From Sphingorhabdus sp. (GTDB lineage Bacteria; Pseudomonadota; Alphaproteobacteria; Sphingomonadales; Sphingomonadaceae), in assembly GCF_023910635.1 (NCBI RefSeq), contig NZ_JAAVVZ010000003.1, positions 170,143-234,142 on the forward strand: a stretch of 64,000 bases of DNA. The letters run 5' to 3'. This document shows, one piece after another, positions 25,590 to 35,578 of this stretch. The first letter of the stretch is position 1, and every line of letters begins with the position of its first letter. The notes under the pieces were generated by a model. The model was not told the DNA's origin and made no database searches. It worked only from the letters and a program-made list of their open reading frames with translations. The position numbers and the translations under genes were made by a program.

Positions 25590-26897
25590 CTAGGTCAGGG
25601 ACAGAAACAGTCCCGCCAACGCCGCGCTCATCAGGTTCGACAGCGACCCTGCGGCAAGTGCCTTGAGTCCAAGCTTCGCAATCATGGGACGTTGATTGGG
25701 TGCTAGGCTGCCGGTTATTGCGATCTGAATTGCAACCGAGAGGATATTGGCAAAGCCGCATAGCGCGAAAGTGACAATAGCTACTGTCGATGCCGAAAGC
25801 GTCTTTTCGGCCCCGAGATCAATAAAAGCTACAAACTCGTTGATGACGATCTTGGTACCAAATAGGCCGCCGGCCTGAATGGCTTCGTTCCAGGGCACGC
25901 CGAGCAGGAACATCAGTGGTGCAAAGACATAACCGACGATTTGTTGGAAGCTAAGATCCGGCTGCCCAAACCAGCCGCCAACGCCACCCAATATGCCATT
26001 GGCGAGCGCAACAAGGGCGACGAAGGCCAATACCATTGCGCCAACGGCGACCGCCAGCTTAACGCCGGTTTGCGCGCCTTGCGTGGCGGCCATGATGATA
26101 TTGGCGGGCTTTTCTTCGCCGTCGTCATATGCGATTACTGGCTCATCATCGGGATGCGGGTTGGGCAGCGCCGGGTCGCTTTCACTGACCGGCATCGGCG
26201 GGATGTCCGGCATCATCAGCTTGGCCATCAATATGCCGCCCGGCGCCGACATGAATGCGGCGGCAAGCAGATAATCAATGCGGATGCCCATTGAGGCATA
26301 AGCGGCCAATATGGTTCCGGCTACGCCCGCCATGCCGACGGTCATGACGCAAAATAATTGTTCAGGCTTCAGCCCAGCGAGATAGGGTCGAATGACCAAG
26401 GGTGATTCCGATTGACCGACAAAGATATTGGCGGCGGCACACAGGCTTTCCACTTTTGAAATGCCCGTGATTTTCTGCAGCCCGCCGCCGATCCAGCGGA
26501 TGACATATTGCATGATGCCGAGATAATAGAGGATCGATATCAACGAGGCAAAGAAGATGATCACTGGCAGCGCTGCAATGGCAAAGCTGTTCCCGCCAAT
26601 TTCGGGGGAAGCTAAAGGACCAAAGATGAACTTTGTCCCTTCACCTGCGTAGCCCAAAAGGTTGGCAACACCGTTGGACATGAACGCAAGCACAGTTTTG
26701 CCCCAAGGCACGTACAACACCAAGGCCGCCAAACTTGCCTGCAGGGCAAAAGCCGCACCGACGACACGAAACTTGATCGCACGGCGGTTGGACGACAACA
26801 AAACCGCAATCGCCAGAATGACGACCATGCCCGCGATACTCATTAAAATCTGCATAAAGTCCCGACCCCAGAATAATGAGGCGACACCTAGCGCCAT
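25590..26897 (-). CDS. NupC-family concentrative nucleoside transporter
   Basis: Inner-membrane Na+- or H+-coupled nucleoside importer, 435 residues with about ten hydrophobic helices. Recognised from FVGQSESPLVIRPYL, the GVPWNEAIQAGGLFGTKIVINEF block and the CGFANILSVAIQI block near the C-terminus. A cytoplasmic acidic insertion around residues 225-260 (SESDPALPNPHPDDEP) is longer than in E. coli NupC. An internal ATG at 26855 is an alternative start. Convergent with mutS, 4-bp gap; divergent from the queuosine transporter. Confidence 0.9.
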   Translation of the reverse strand: MALGVASLFWGRDFMQILMSIAGMVVILAIAVLLSSNRRAIKFRVVGAAFALQASLAALVLYVPWGKTVLAFMSNGVANLLGYAGEGTKFIFGPLASPEIGGNSFAIAALPVIIFFASLISILYYLGIMQYVIRWIGGGLQKITGISKVESLCAAANIFVGQSESPLVIRPYLAGLKPEQLFCVMTVGMAGVAGTILAAYASMGIRIDYLLAAAFMSAPGGILMAKLMMPDIPPMPVSESDPALPNPHPDDEPVIAYDDGEEKPANIIMAATQGAQTGVKLAVAVGAMVLAFVALVALANGILGGVGGWFGQPDLSFQQIVGYVFAPLMFLLGVPWNEAIQAGGLFGTKIVINEFVAFIDLGAEKTLSASTVAIVTFALCGFANILSVAIQIAITGSLAPNQRPMIAKLGLKALAAGSLSNLMSAALAGLFLSLT

Positions 26898-26940
26898 CGT
26901 TGGCCTTGCGCCAATAAAATTAGACGCTAGTCAGTTTTGG

Positions 26941-27624
26941 ATGACTGATCAAACCACATCACATGCGACGAGCGGGGGCATCCCTAAATCGCTTTTCATG
27001 TTTTCAATCATTTATGGCGGCATGGTGTGCATTGCCGGTGTGCTTGGAAATAAGCAGGTTTCTTTAGGGCCGCTGGCTGTTGAAGCGGGCATTTTTCCGT
27101 TTCTTTTGCTGGTCATCCTTTCCAGCGCGGTAGCAGCCTTGCACGGTAAGATTATTGCGGATCGATTGGTCAAATATGGCTTCATTCCGCTCATTGCGTC
27201 GATATTGCTCGCGTTGCTGGTGCTTTCACTGCCGCCGTCGCCGAAGATGGACGCCAAAAATCTGGATGCGTTCAACACCATGATGGGGCAGACGCCGCGC
27301 ATTTGGCTGGCAGGCATAATCGCTTATGGCGTGTCGCAAATGCTCAACGTCTATCTGTTTGATCGTTTGAAAGATACTGTGGGCAAATATGTGGCGTTGC
27401 GCGGCGCCATCGCTGCGGTTTTATCGCAGATCATTGATACCTTATTGTTCGTAAGCATTGCCTTTTACGGCGTGTTCCCCATCATGGACTTGCTGTTCGG
27501 CCAAATGCTGGCGAAGGTTGTTCTGAGCATGATCATGGTGCCGTTGCTCATCACTTTCTTTGTCAGCTACGGCCATAAGCTGGACGGCACAGACCCCAAA
27601 GCAGTTGGTGCGCATGACCATTGA
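26941..27624 (+). CDS. Queuosine precursor transporter (YhhQ/VUT family)
   Basis: Inner-membrane carrier of the DUF165/YhhQ family that takes up preQ0, preQ1 or queuine for tRNA modification. 227 residues with about six helices and the motif [17 protein letters not shown]. It starts at the ATG at 26941 and its last 11 bases overlap argB. Which precursor is carried depends on the queuosine genes elsewhere in the genome, which cannot be seen here. Confidence 0.88.
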   Translation: MTDQTTSHATSGGIPKSLFMFSIIYGGMVCIAGVLGNKQVSLGPLAVEAGIFPFLLLVILSSAVAALHGKIIADRLVKYGFIPLIASILLALLVLSLPPSPKMDAKNLDAFNTMMGQTPRIWLAGIIAYGVSQMLNVYLFDRLKDTVGKYVALRGAIAAVLSQIIDTLLFVSIAFYGVFPIMDLLFGQMLAKVVLSMIMVPLLITFFVSYGHKLDGTDPKAVGAHDH

Positions 27625-28504
27625 TCCCGCCAATCTCGCCAAGGCCGAAACGCTAACCGAGGCGCTGCCTTATTTGCAGCGTTATGCGGGTAAGACCTTT
27701 GTCGTCAAATATGGCGGCCATGCGATGGGCGATGCCAGCCTCGCGCGCGATTTCGCCGACGATGTGGTGTTGTTAAAGGCTGTCGGCATCAACCCTGTTG
27801 TCGTTCATGGCGGCGGGCCGCAAATTGGCGCAATGCTGAAGAAATTGGGCGTGGAGAGCGAATTTGTGGATGGCCTTCGCGTCACCGATGCCGAAACCGC
27901 AAAGATTGCCGAAATGGTGCTATCGGGCGCGATTAACAAGGAACTGGTCGGCTGGATCAATGCCGCCGGTGGTAAGGCGCTGGGCATATCGGGCAAGGAT
28001 GGCGGGTTCGTGACCGCCACCAAGGTGCAACGCACACAAAAAGACCCCGATAGCCATATCGAACGGAATATCGATCTTGGCTTTGTCGGCGAACCAACCA
28101 CCGTAGACCGCAGCATCATTGATACGATTAGCGCGGCAGGCATGATTCCTGTGATCGCGCCGATTGGTGTTGGTGTAGATGGCCATACGTATAACATCAA
28201 CGCCGACACCATGGCTGGCGCGGTGGCGAGTGCGCTGGGGGCCTCGCGGCTTTTCCTTTTGACCGACGTTGCTGGCGTACTGAACAAGTCGGGCGAATTG
28301 CTAACAGACCTTGACCCTGCGGCGATTGCCGCGTTGCAAAATGACGGCACGATCAGCGGCGGGATGATCCCCAAAATCCAAACATGTGTCGATGCGGTGC
28401 AAGCGGGCGTGGATGCGGCGGTTATCCTCGATGGTCGCACCAGCCATGCCATGCTCATCGAAATGTTCACCGTAAAGGGTGCAGGAACCCTGATTCACAA
28501 GTAA
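27614..28504 (+). CDS. argB: Acetylglutamate kinase
   Basis: Second step of arginine synthesis: phosphorylates N-acetylglutamate. 296 residues with the nucleotide loop [11 protein letters not shown], the substrate loop [10 protein letters not shown], and [15 protein letters not shown]. The ATG at 27614 lies inside the end of the transporter gene, indicating coupled translation of unrelated functions. yggT follows after 83 bp. Confidence 0.95.
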   Translation: MTIDPANLAKAETLTEALPYLQRYAGKTFVVKYGGHAMGDASLARDFADDVVLLKAVGINPVVVHGGGPQIGAMLKKLGVESEFVDGLRVTDAETAKIAEMVLSGAINKELVGWINAAGGKALGISGKDGGFVTATKVQRTQKDPDSHIERNIDLGFVGEPTTVDRSIIDTISAAGMIPVIAPIGVGVDGHTYNINADTMAGAVASALGASRLFLLTDVAGVLNKSGELLTDLDPAAIAALQNDGTISGGMIPKIQTCVDAVQAGVDAAVILDGRTSHAMLIEMFTVKGAGTLIHK

Positions 28505-28587
28505 ACCGCGGCCTGCACTGTTTTGGGCAGTTGATACAGCGCGCTGCCTCGGCTAATCGCTTCGACAAACTTTTTTCGGAGAATTCC

Positions 28588-28890
28588 ATGCTTCTCGCGC
28601 TTATTTCCATAATCGGATATTTGATGACGATATTGTCCACCGTCGTCATCATTCAATTCATCCTGAGCCTGCTGATTTCGTTTAATGTCGTCAGCCTGTC
28701 GAACAACATCGTCGCCTCCATCTGGCACGCGCTTTCGGTTATCTTGGATCCGTTTCTAAAGCCTATCCGCAAGATCATGCCTGATACTGGGATGATCGAT
28801 TTTTCGCCGATGGTGTTATTGATCGGTCTGCGCATATTGCAGATGCTGTTGGTGGGTGTGGCCAATGATATTTCTGCGGCGGGCATGTGA
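28588..28890 (+). CDS. yggT: YggT family membrane protein
   Basis: Small inner-membrane protein of 100 residues with two hydrophobic segments (about 2-30 and 68-92) flanking the loop [24 protein letters not shown] minus its last residues, which is the family signature. Start at the ATG at 28588 with GGAG upstream. The family is linked to cell shape and osmotic tolerance in some bacteria, function unproven. Its TGA overlaps the GTG of folD. Confidence 0.87.
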   Translation: MLLALISIIGYLMTILSTVVIIQFILSLLISFNVVSLSNNIVASIWHALSVILDPFLKPIRKIMPDTGMIDFSPMVLLIGLRILQMLLVGVANDISAAGM

Positions 28891-29783
28891 GCAACGCAGT
28901 GATTATTGATGGCAAGGCATTTGCAGCCCAATTGCGTCTGCGCGTGGCCGCTGCTGTTGAAAACTTTGTAGCGTTAACGGCCCATAAGCCGGGCCTTGCC
29001 GTTGTGCTGGTGGGTGAAGACCCGGCCAGTCAAGTGTATGTGGGTTCCAAAAAGAAAGCGACGGTCGAGGCGGGCATGAACAGCTTCGAACATCGCCTGC
29101 CCGCGTCGGTTTCGCAAGGCGAACTCATCGCGCTGGTCAAAACACTCAACGCCGATGCTGCCGTCGATGGCATATTGGTGCAATTGCCCTTGCCACCGCA
29201 TATCGACGATAAAGCCGTGATCGCCGCGATTGATCCGGGCAAGGATGTTGACGGCTTTCATGTCGTCAATGCGGGGCGTCTCGCGGTGGGTGAGGAGGCG
29301 TTTGTCCCTTGCACGCCGCTTGGTTGCCTGATGCTGTTAAAGGACCATATGGGTGATCTGTCCGGCAAGAACGCCGTGGTTATCGGGCGGTCGAACATTG
29401 TCGGTAAGCCGATGGCGCAATTGCTGTTGGCCGAAAATTGCACTGTGACAATCGCACATAGCCGAACGCAGGATTTGCCAGATGTTGTGCGCCGTGCAGA
29501 CATCGTTGTGGCTGCTGTTGGCCGCGCGGAGATGGTGACCGGCGATTATTTGAAACCCGGCGCGGTGGTGATTGATGTTGGCATCAACCGCTTGGAGCCC
29601 GAGGCGGGCCAAAGCAAAGGTCGTTTGGTCGGCGACGTTGCCTTTGACGACGCGTTGCGCCATGCTGGGGCCATAACCCCTGTCCCGGGCGGGGTCGGGC
29701 CCATGACCATTGCCTGCCTGTTGCGCAATACATTGGTTGCCGCGCACCGCCGGGCAGGAGTTGCCGCACCAGAAGGAATATGA
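28887..29783 (+). CDS. folD: Methylenetetrahydrofolate dehydrogenase / cyclohydrolase
   Basis: Bifunctional one-carbon enzyme interconverting 5,10-methylene-THF and 10-formyl-THF. 298 residues; conserved [17 protein letters not shown] with the catalytic Tyr and Lys, QLPLPPHID, and the Rossmann segment [17 protein letters not shown] with [11 protein letters not shown] before it and [15 protein letters not shown] near the end. GTG start overlapping the yggT stop (GTGA). Confidence 0.95.
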   Translation: MSNAVIIDGKAFAAQLRLRVAAAVENFVALTAHKPGLAVVLVGEDPASQVYVGSKKKATVEAGMNSFEHRLPASVSQGELIALVKTLNADAAVDGILVQLPLPPHIDDKAVIAAIDPGKDVDGFHVVNAGRLAVGEEAFVPCTPLGCLMLLKDHMGDLSGKNAVVIGRSNIVGKPMAQLLLAENCTVTIAHSRTQDLPDVVRRADIVVAAVGRAEMVTGDYLKPGAVVIDVGINRLEPEAGQSKGRLVGDVAFDDALRHAGAITPVPGGVGPMTIACLLRNTLVAAHRRAGVAAPEGI

Positions 29784-29787
29784 CGCG

Positions 29788-30471
29788 ATGAAAGCATTTC
29801 CTGTCCTTCTTGCTGCCGCAGCGCTTTCGGCTTGTGCGTCGTCGCCAAGCCGCGAATATTATGAATTTCAGCCCAAAATCGCCAACCCAAGCGCGATTAT
29901 TGCGGCAGACATTGGTTTTAATCAGCTTGCACAACAAAAGGGGCAATGGACCGCTTTTCGTGAAACAGCCGCTAAGGACGCCGTAATTTTCGTGCCGCAA
30001 CCCACGCTTGCGCTCGAATGGCTGAAGGGCAAGGCGGACCCCGTTGCTTCGGTAAAGTGGCAACCGCATAAGGCGGTCATGTCCTGCGATGGCAAAACGG
30101 GTGTAACGACGGGCGCGTGGGAGAGGCCGGATGGCGCGGTCGGCTATTTCACCAATGTCTGGCAATTAGTGGAGAAAAATGCGCGCGGTGACGGGGAATG
30201 GAAATGGGTGCTACACCATAACGACACCCTGACCGTGCCACGTGCCCCCAAAGAGATGATTGAAACGAAGGTCGCCAGTTGCAAAGGCCGAGCGTCCGCG
30301 ACGTTCACTACCCGGCCTCAGGGTGCAACAATAAAAACCGGCTATGCGGGTGATCAATCGTTGCGCTACACCTATATCGTTCAGCCAAGCGGCGCACGCA
30401 CCGTCGAAATAACATTATGGAATGGCGCGGCAACCGAGACTGTCATCATGGATGAGGTTGCGCCGCAATGA
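29788..30471 (+). CDS. Hypothetical lipoprotein
   Basis: Predicted outer-membrane or periplasmic lipoprotein of 227 residues: signal peptide MKAFPVLLAAAALSAC with the lipid-modified cysteine at 16. The remainder resembles SnoaL/NTF2-like or DUF4440-type small alpha-beta domains (FNQLAQQKGQWTAFRETA-like segment, then GVTTGAWERPDG and FTNVWQLV), but I cannot assign a function. Start at the ATG at 29788 with AAGGA upstream; ATGA overlap with marC. Confidence 0.75.
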   Translation: MKAFPVLLAAAALSACASSPSREYYEFQPKIANPSAIIAADIGFNQLAQQKGQWTAFRETAAKDAVIFVPQPTLALEWLKGKADPVASVKWQPHKAVMSCDGKTGVTTGAWERPDGAVGYFTNVWQLVEKNARGDGEWKWVLHHNDTLTVPRAPKEMIETKVASCKGRASATFTTRPQGATIKTGYAGDQSLRYTYIVQPSGARTVEITLWNGAATETVIMDEVAPQ

Positions 30472-31094
30472 TGATTGAACTGTTTCTTTCGGCCTTCATC
30501 ACTTTTTTCGTGGTGATCGACCCGCCGGGCTGTGCGCCGATTTACGCCAGCCTGACCAAGGGCGCCAATGCAACCCAGCGCCGCAATATGGCGTTGCGTG
30601 CCGTCATGGTTGCGTCGGGGATATTGCTGGTTTTTGCGTTGTTCGGCGAACAATTGCTGGGCGCGTTGCATATTGAATTGAACAGCTTCCGGATTGCAGG
30701 CGGGATCATGCTGTTCCTAATCGCCATCGACATGGTGTTTGAAAAGCGCACGTCACGCCGCGAGGAACGCGCGCAGAAAATCATCGACACGCCCGAGATT
30801 GAGGACGTTTCTGTCTTCCCCATGGCCATGCCGATGATCGCAGGGCCAGGGTCCATTGCCTCGGTCATGCTGCTTATGTCGCAAAATAGCGGGATTGACC
30901 GCGCTGGCGTCATTTTGGCGGCATTGGGAACCGTGCTTGTCCTGACCTTATTGGCGCTGCTCGCCGCTGGCCCCATCATGCGCGTTCTAGGTGCCAATGC
31001 TGAAGCCGTGATCACGCGGCTGTTGGGTGTGCTGCTCGCCGCGTTGGCCGCGCAATTTGTCATTGATGGCCTGAGGGCGAGCTTTCTGGACTGA
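30468..31094 (+). CDS. MarC family integral membrane protein
   Basis: Inner-membrane protein of 208 residues with six hydrophobic helices; recognised from FVVIDPPGCAPIYASLT, GGIMLFLIAIDMVF and MAMPMIAGPGSIASVMLL. The MarC/UPF0056 family was once linked to multiple antibiotic resistance, an association later withdrawn for E. coli MarC; the substrate is unknown. It overlaps the lipoprotein gene by four bases and is convergent, with zero gap, with the Lon-domain gene. Confidence 0.87.
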   Translation: MMIELFLSAFITFFVVIDPPGCAPIYASLTKGANATQRRNMALRAVMVASGILLVFALFGEQLLGALHIELNSFRIAGGIMLFLIAIDMVFEKRTSRREERAQKIIDTPEIEDVSVFPMAMPMIAGPGSIASVMLLMSQNSGIDRAGVILAALGTVLVLTLLALLAAGPIMRVLGANAEAVITRLLGVLLAALAAQFVIDGLRASFLD

Positions 31095-31757
31095 TTATTG
31101 AAGCGTGACGCGGTCGTCGGACCCGTCATGGCGTCCGAAAAAATGCATCAATTGCACAATAGTGTCGGCGCGGTCGGATAGCCCGCGCGCTTCCAACAAG
31201 GCTTGCTTGGCTGCAAAATCAAACGGCGCGATTTGGGCAATGGCATTAACCAGAGAATAATCGTCCAGCTGCGACACCGCCGCCCAATCGACGCTATACC
31301 CTTGCGATTCGGCAAAGCGGCGTGATTCGATTTCAATCGACGCGCGTTCGGCCAATGACAGCGCTTCGCCCATCTCATCTTCGTCCCACAATTCGGCCTC
31401 AACTTGGCGAAAGCTTGTGGTCACATTCAATTCCTTGATCACCGAAAAGCGTTGCACGCCTTCAAGAATGATATTGTATCGCCCATCGTCTAGCGCCTCC
31501 ACATCGTGAATCCGTGCAAGACAGCCGACGTTGAACAAAGGCGGCTGGTTGCCTTGCCCCTTGGGCTGGATCATACCGATCTTGCGGTCACGGGCCAGCG
31601 AATCGCTTACGAGATCGCGATAGCGCGGTTCAAAAATATGCAGCGGCAGTTGCATGCTCGGGAAAATAATCGCGCCGGTGAGCGGGAAAATCGAAATCCG
31701 TTGCGCGGTCATCCGAACAGGATCGCTGACAATTTTCGGCGTGTCGCTGCTACCCAT
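31095..31757 (-). CDS. Lon protease substrate-binding domain protein
   Basis: Stand-alone Lon N-terminal (PUA-like) domain without ATPase or protease domains, 220 residues; seen in RISIFPLTGAIIFPSMQLPL, HIFEPRYRDLV and GCLARIHDVEALDDGRYN. Role unknown; perhaps substrate binding. The start at 31757 has GGAAG at good spacing but overlaps cnoX by 49 bases; an internal ATG at 31712 would give a typical four-base ATGA overlap. Co-transcribed with cnoX. Confidence 0.85.
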   Translation of the reverse strand: MGSSDTPKIVSDPVRMTAQRISIFPLTGAIIFPSMQLPLHIFEPRYRDLVSDSLARDRKIGMIQPKGQGNQPPLFNVGCLARIHDVEALDDGRYNIILEGVQRFSVIKELNVTTSFRQVEAELWDEDEMGEALSLAERASIEIESRRFAESQGYSVDWAAVSQLDDYSLVNAIAQIAPFDFAAKQALLEARGLSDRADTIVQLMHFFGRHDGSDDRVTLQ

Positions 31758-32626
31758 GAGTCTTCCAATCCAATTAAAGCAAATATTTCGAGGAGCCGCG
31801 CCTTGGCTGCGCCGTCATTCCATTCGCGGTCCGCTGCGATGATATGCAGTAACGCTTCGGCGGACCCGTCACGGTCGCCCCCTGCCATCAGTGCATTGGC
31901 AAGTTCCAAGCGCACAGCATGGTCATCAGGTGACGCTGCAACGGCGGCCTTTAACCGCGCCAATTCTTCCGGCGGGACGGCCGCGGCGGCAATGCTCAAG
32001 TGCGATCCTGCCTTTTCCAGCGCTGGATCGGCGCGGAGTTCCTCGCTGAGGCTGTCAAAAATAGCCTGCGCCTCATCCTGACGTCCCAATGCGGCCAATG
32101 CACGGATCAGCCCGGACACAGCGGCAGGATGTTCGGGCAATACCGAAAGCACTTGGGCAAACAGGGCATAAGCTTGCTCGGCGCTGTCCTGCACCAAAAG
32201 GGCCTCAGCCTCTTCCACAAGCGGTGCGTATTGCACGGCTGGGTCGGTAACGGCCCCACCAGCGGTGATCGGCAGCTTCTCCAACAATTGGTCAAGCATT
32301 TGCCGCAGTTGCGGTTCCGTGCGTGCCGGCGACAGGTCCGCAACGGGCTGCCCCTGGAATATCGCGTAAACCGTTGGAATGGACCGTACCTGAAATTGCG
32401 CGGCGATAAACTTGTTCTCGTCGACATTGACCTTGGCCAGTATTACGCCGCGATCGGCATATTCCGCCGCGATCTTTTCCAATATCGGCGTCAGTTGCTT
32501 GCACGGTCCGCACCATTCGGCCCAGAAATCGAGGATCACCAAATGCTCCATCGACGGCGCGACAACGTCGGTCCGAAATTGCTCAACGGCTTTTTGTTCG
32601 TCGGTGGTCAGGCCCATCGTCGCCAA
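31709..32626 (-). CDS. cnoX: Thioredoxin-TPR protein, CnoX type
   Basis: Co-chaperone/thioredoxin fusion, 305 residues: thioredoxin domain at about 12-115 with an intact WCGPC at 38-42, then TPR-like helices (about 135-300). E. coli CnoX lacks the redox pair, whereas the Caulobacter protein keeps it and combines holdase and redox activities; this gene resembles the latter. The start is a TTG at 32626 with GGAG seven bases upstream; an ATG at 32617 is the alternative. Confidence 0.88.
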   Translation of the reverse strand: MATMGLTTDEQKAVEQFRTDVVAPSMEHLVILDFWAEWCGPCKQLTPILEKIAAEYADRGVILAKVNVDENKFIAAQFQVRSIPTVYAIFQGQPVADLSPARTEPQLRQMLDQLLEKLPITAGGAVTDPAVQYAPLVEEAEALLVQDSAEQAYALFAQVLSVLPEHPAAVSGLIRALAALGRQDEAQAIFDSLSEELRADPALEKAGSHLSIAAAAVPPEELARLKAAVAASPDDHAVRLELANALMAGGDRDGSAEALLHIIAADREWNDGAAKARLLEIFALIGLEDSWVAATRRKLSAILFG

Positions 32627-32802
32627 GTTCAGTCTCCAATCTTCAGGATTCGTTTCATCCCTTATGTGGGCACAGCGATAGCTTTCACAAGACAGGCTTT
32701 ACCCCGTTTTCGTAAAAAGGCGGCATTTGGGGCTTGCGGGGGGATATACCCCATGCTAACGGCGCGCCTCACCCGTCAGGAATTAGTTGCCTGACCGCCA
32801 GA

Positions 32803-32877
32803 GCGGGCGTAGCTCAGGGGTAGAGCACAACCTTGCCAAGGTTGGGGTCGAGGGTTCGAATCCCTTCGCCCGCTCCA
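32803..32877 (+). tRNA. tRNA-Gly (GCC)
   Basis: Complete cloverleaf: acceptor arms GCGGGCG and CGCCCGC, D arm GCTC/GAGC, anticodon stem CAACC/GGTTG with loop TTGCCAA giving anticodon GCC, T arm GAGGG-TTCGAAT-CCCTT, and encoded CCA at 32875-32877. The disrupted rhuM islet lies directly downstream. No duplicated 3' end was found that would mark an integration site. Confidence 0.97.
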
Positions 32878-34091
32878 TTTTTCGATAGCTTTGATGACTG
32901 CCATCGCGGCCCTTGGGGGAAGCGAAACAGGGTATTTTTAAGTATACTAATGCGTTGAGAGTGATTGCCACTCTGCGGGTAGCTATTGGCAACCTCCGCA
33001 CGAAATGCTATTTGTTCCCTTTACGTTCAAATCGCGCTTTGAGGACTGCATTAATGTCAGAATTGGAGCCTGTGCATCTGCAAGAGGATCAGGCGACGGG
33101 TGATCGCTTCCTTGTTTATGGAACCGATAATGGACCTAAGGTAGAAATCTATTATCAAGGTGACGAACTTTGGATGACACAGGCCCAAATCGCCGACCTT
33201 TACGGTCGTGATGTTTCGACAATATCGCGTCATATCAACGGGATATTAGAAGAGGGTGAATTGGACGATAATCATTTGCAGAAAATGCAAATGAATCCGC
33301 GAGGCGGTCCGACGACATTGTTTAGCTTAGATATGGTGATCTCTGTCGGCTACCGCGTCTCGTCAAAGCAAGCCACCTTGTTTCGCAGATGGGCGACAGA
33401 CAAACTTGTACAATTCGCCACGAAGGGATTCGTCGTAGATGCCACTCGGCTCAAGAGTCCCGATTATCGTGACCGCGTTGCTGAGCTACGCGATATCATC
33501 AGGGACATCCGTTCGGACGAAGCCAATGTCTATCGCGAGCTACGTTCTATCTGTGCAATGTGCCAGGATTATGATGGCACTTCAGACGAGTGGCACGAAT
33601 TCTATAAAAACACGCAAGCCAAGCTAATTTATGCGGTCGCGTCACATACCCCTGCCGAAGTTCTCAAAATCAGAGCCGACTCCAATGCACCCAACATGGG
33701 GCTTCAAACATGGCCTAATGACAACATCAGCAAAGCTGACGTCACTACGTCTAAGAACTATCTGGCAGACCGAGAAATAAAGGAGCTTAATCGTCTTACG
33801 ACTATTCTGCTCGATATATTTGAAGATCAACTGGACATTGGGCGGTTGAAGACGATGGTTGAAGCAGGGCATTTACTCGACAAACAGCTAAAGGATTTAG
33901 GGTCAGGACCTATTAAATCCACCTTCGCGGCGTCAAAATGGCAAAGATATCGAAGGAAAATGGCCGCCGCAGGCAGTAATTCTGCCTGCAAGGGCATTTT
34001 GTTTCGAGATCAAAGCCATTTTGGCGTCCTTCGGATTTGACCCATTTTGTCCATTGCCGCGTTGGCAAAGCTAGACTTAGAACCACTAATA

Positions 34092-35257
34092 CCAACCTGC
34101 AATGATCATAACCCACTGGCCCATTTGCGGTGCCCGATGGTCATAATGCGCCAAGGCTGATCTATGAGTTTGTTCCACGCCTCGCAGCAGAGGTCGACGA
34201 TATTGTCGTGGGAAGTGAACACCCGGTTGGAGAGCCAGTTGTCGCGCATGAACTGCCAGATATTCTCAACCGGGTTGAGTTCAGGACATTTGGCCGGAAG
34301 CGCGATGATGCTGATATTGCCGGGAACATCCAGCTTGTCAGTCATATGCCAACCGGCTTGATCCATCAGTATAACAGCGTGAGCGCCAGGAGCGACGGCG
34401 AGCGCTATTTCTGTCAGATGGAGTGTCATGGTTTCGGTATTGCAGAACGGCAGCACCAGCCCCGCGCCCTTGCCGTGCTCCGGGCAGATTGCGCCGAAGA
34501 TATAGGCCGATTTGGTCCGCTGGTCTTTGGGTGCCGATGGCCGCGTCCCGCGTCTGGCCCAACGCCGCGTGATCTTGTTCTTCTGGCCAATCCGCGCTTC
34601 GTCCTGGAACCAAATCTCTATCGGCGTGCCCTTCGGGAGAGTTGCTCTGACCTTTGCAAGCTCGGCGGCAAAGCCCCCTTTTTAAAGGCCTCCATCGCAA
34701 GCTCGTTCTGGGCGTAGTGGCGAGGCCGCGCCGTCAGCTTGACATAGCCCAGTCTCTTTAGCTCACGCCCCACGGTCGTTGCATCAAGCGAGACAGCAAA
34801 TTCGTAATGAAGCCACTGGACCAAGTCGACCAGCCGCCAGCGAACGACGCCATGGATCGCCGGGATCGGGCCGCACTCGACCATTTCGACAAGCGCGCGG
34901 CGCTGGGCATCATTGAGCAGCGACTGTCTTCCCGGGGCCTTGCCATCGAGCAGCCCATCGGGACCTCGGGCGTTGAACCTCACCACCCAGTCACGCACGA
35001 TCTGTAAGCCCACCCCGCCGATCCGCGCCGCCCTTGTCCGGCTGCCACCGTCGTAGATCTCGGCCAATGCCAAAAGCCGGCGGGCCTGGTTCGCACTTTT
35101 CGACTTCCGCGCCAGTCGCCTCAAGGCAGTGCCGTCAAAATCATCCCGCAAGCTAATCGCTGATCCCATGTCACGTCCTCCAAATGAAGAACAACATAGA
35201 ATCAGACTTTCCACCGTTTGGGAATCCCAAATCTGAGTCAGCCTCACCGCAGCTTGG
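34092..35257 (-). mobile_element. IS630-family insertion sequence nested in the MITE-like element
   Basis: About 1.17 kb, as expected for IS630. Imperfect terminal repeats (ATACCAACCTGC at 34089-34100 against ATACCAAGCTGC on the other strand ending at 35260) match at 14 of 17 positions when extended. TA dinucleotides flank both sides (34090-34091 and 35258-35259). Exact ends could shift by three bases. It encodes one transposase in two frames. Confidence 0.78.
34106..35169 (-). CDS. IS630 family transposase, split by a -1 frame change
   Basis: DDE transposase. N-terminal helix-turn-helix half from the ATG at 35169 (GGAGG seven bases upstream; GGVGLQIVRDWVVRFN) to about 34678; catalytic half from about 34675 to the stop at 34106 with FQDEARIGQ, ILMDQAGWH and PELNPVENIWQF carrying the three acidic residues. 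The halves are in different frames, meeting at a run of five A and five G (34674-34683 on the complement). A heptamer A-AAG-GGG there could allow programmed -1 slippage; a disabling mutation is equally possible. Confidence 0.85.
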
Positions 35258-35578
35258 TATAAGCCTGCGCTTTGCCGCCTTGCACTGAACAAAATGGCCT
35301 CAAACCGCGAAGGTGGATTTAATAGGTCCTGACCCTAGGTCGGTCAGTGCTGCGTTCGGGTGGACGTGTATCCATGCAGGATGCCAAAAGACACGCCGAA
35401 CGTGAATATGACAAGTTTAAAGCAAAGGTTAAAGCGTTGCGCCATGAAGCGGCTGACAAGGTAATTTCTGAAATTAAAACTGCGCAAAAAGGTCTTCCAA
35501 GAGGCACGAAGAAATAGCGATGGCCTACCGGCAGACTTTAAAGCCATGCCGGAAAAAGCGGTGTTTGGGCGTCATATC

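Larger units (their letters stand above)
33898..35337. mobile_element. TA-inserting element with 31-bp perfect terminal inverted repeats (MITE-like shell)
   Basis: The inverted repeats at 33900-33930 and 35305-35335 are identical over 31 bp (ends GGGTCAGGACC). TA at 33898-33899 and 35336-35337 is the target duplication. The shell without the inner IS630 would be about 268 bp and has no gene, so it looks like a non-autonomous MITE of the Tc1/mariner-IS630 type. A 15-bp match to its tip recurs at 55706-55720. Confidence 0.8.
33054..35517 (+). pseudogene. rhuM: rhuM-family gene interrupted by a nested insertion
   Basis: Virulence RhuM-family protein, a group of putative DNA-associated proteins often found with type I restriction operons or islands. 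The 5' part is 33054-33899 (282 codons: opening SELEPVHLQEDQ, core WMTQAQIADLYGRDVSTISR). The 3' part is 35338-35517 (59 codons plus TAG; GRVSMQDAKRHAEREYDKF). Between them is a mobile element with TA duplication. Removing it joins TTA to GGT in frame and restores 341 residues, a normal family length. As the DNA stands, translation would run to 34040, replacing the last 59 residues with 46 element-encoded ones. GAGG precedes the ATG at 33054. Confidence 0.9.

Noticed and set aside
32803..33053. tRNA-Gly as an integrase attachment site for the rhuM islet
   Set aside because: No repeat of the tRNA 3' end was found downstream and no integrase gene is present, so tRNA-targeted integration is not supported.
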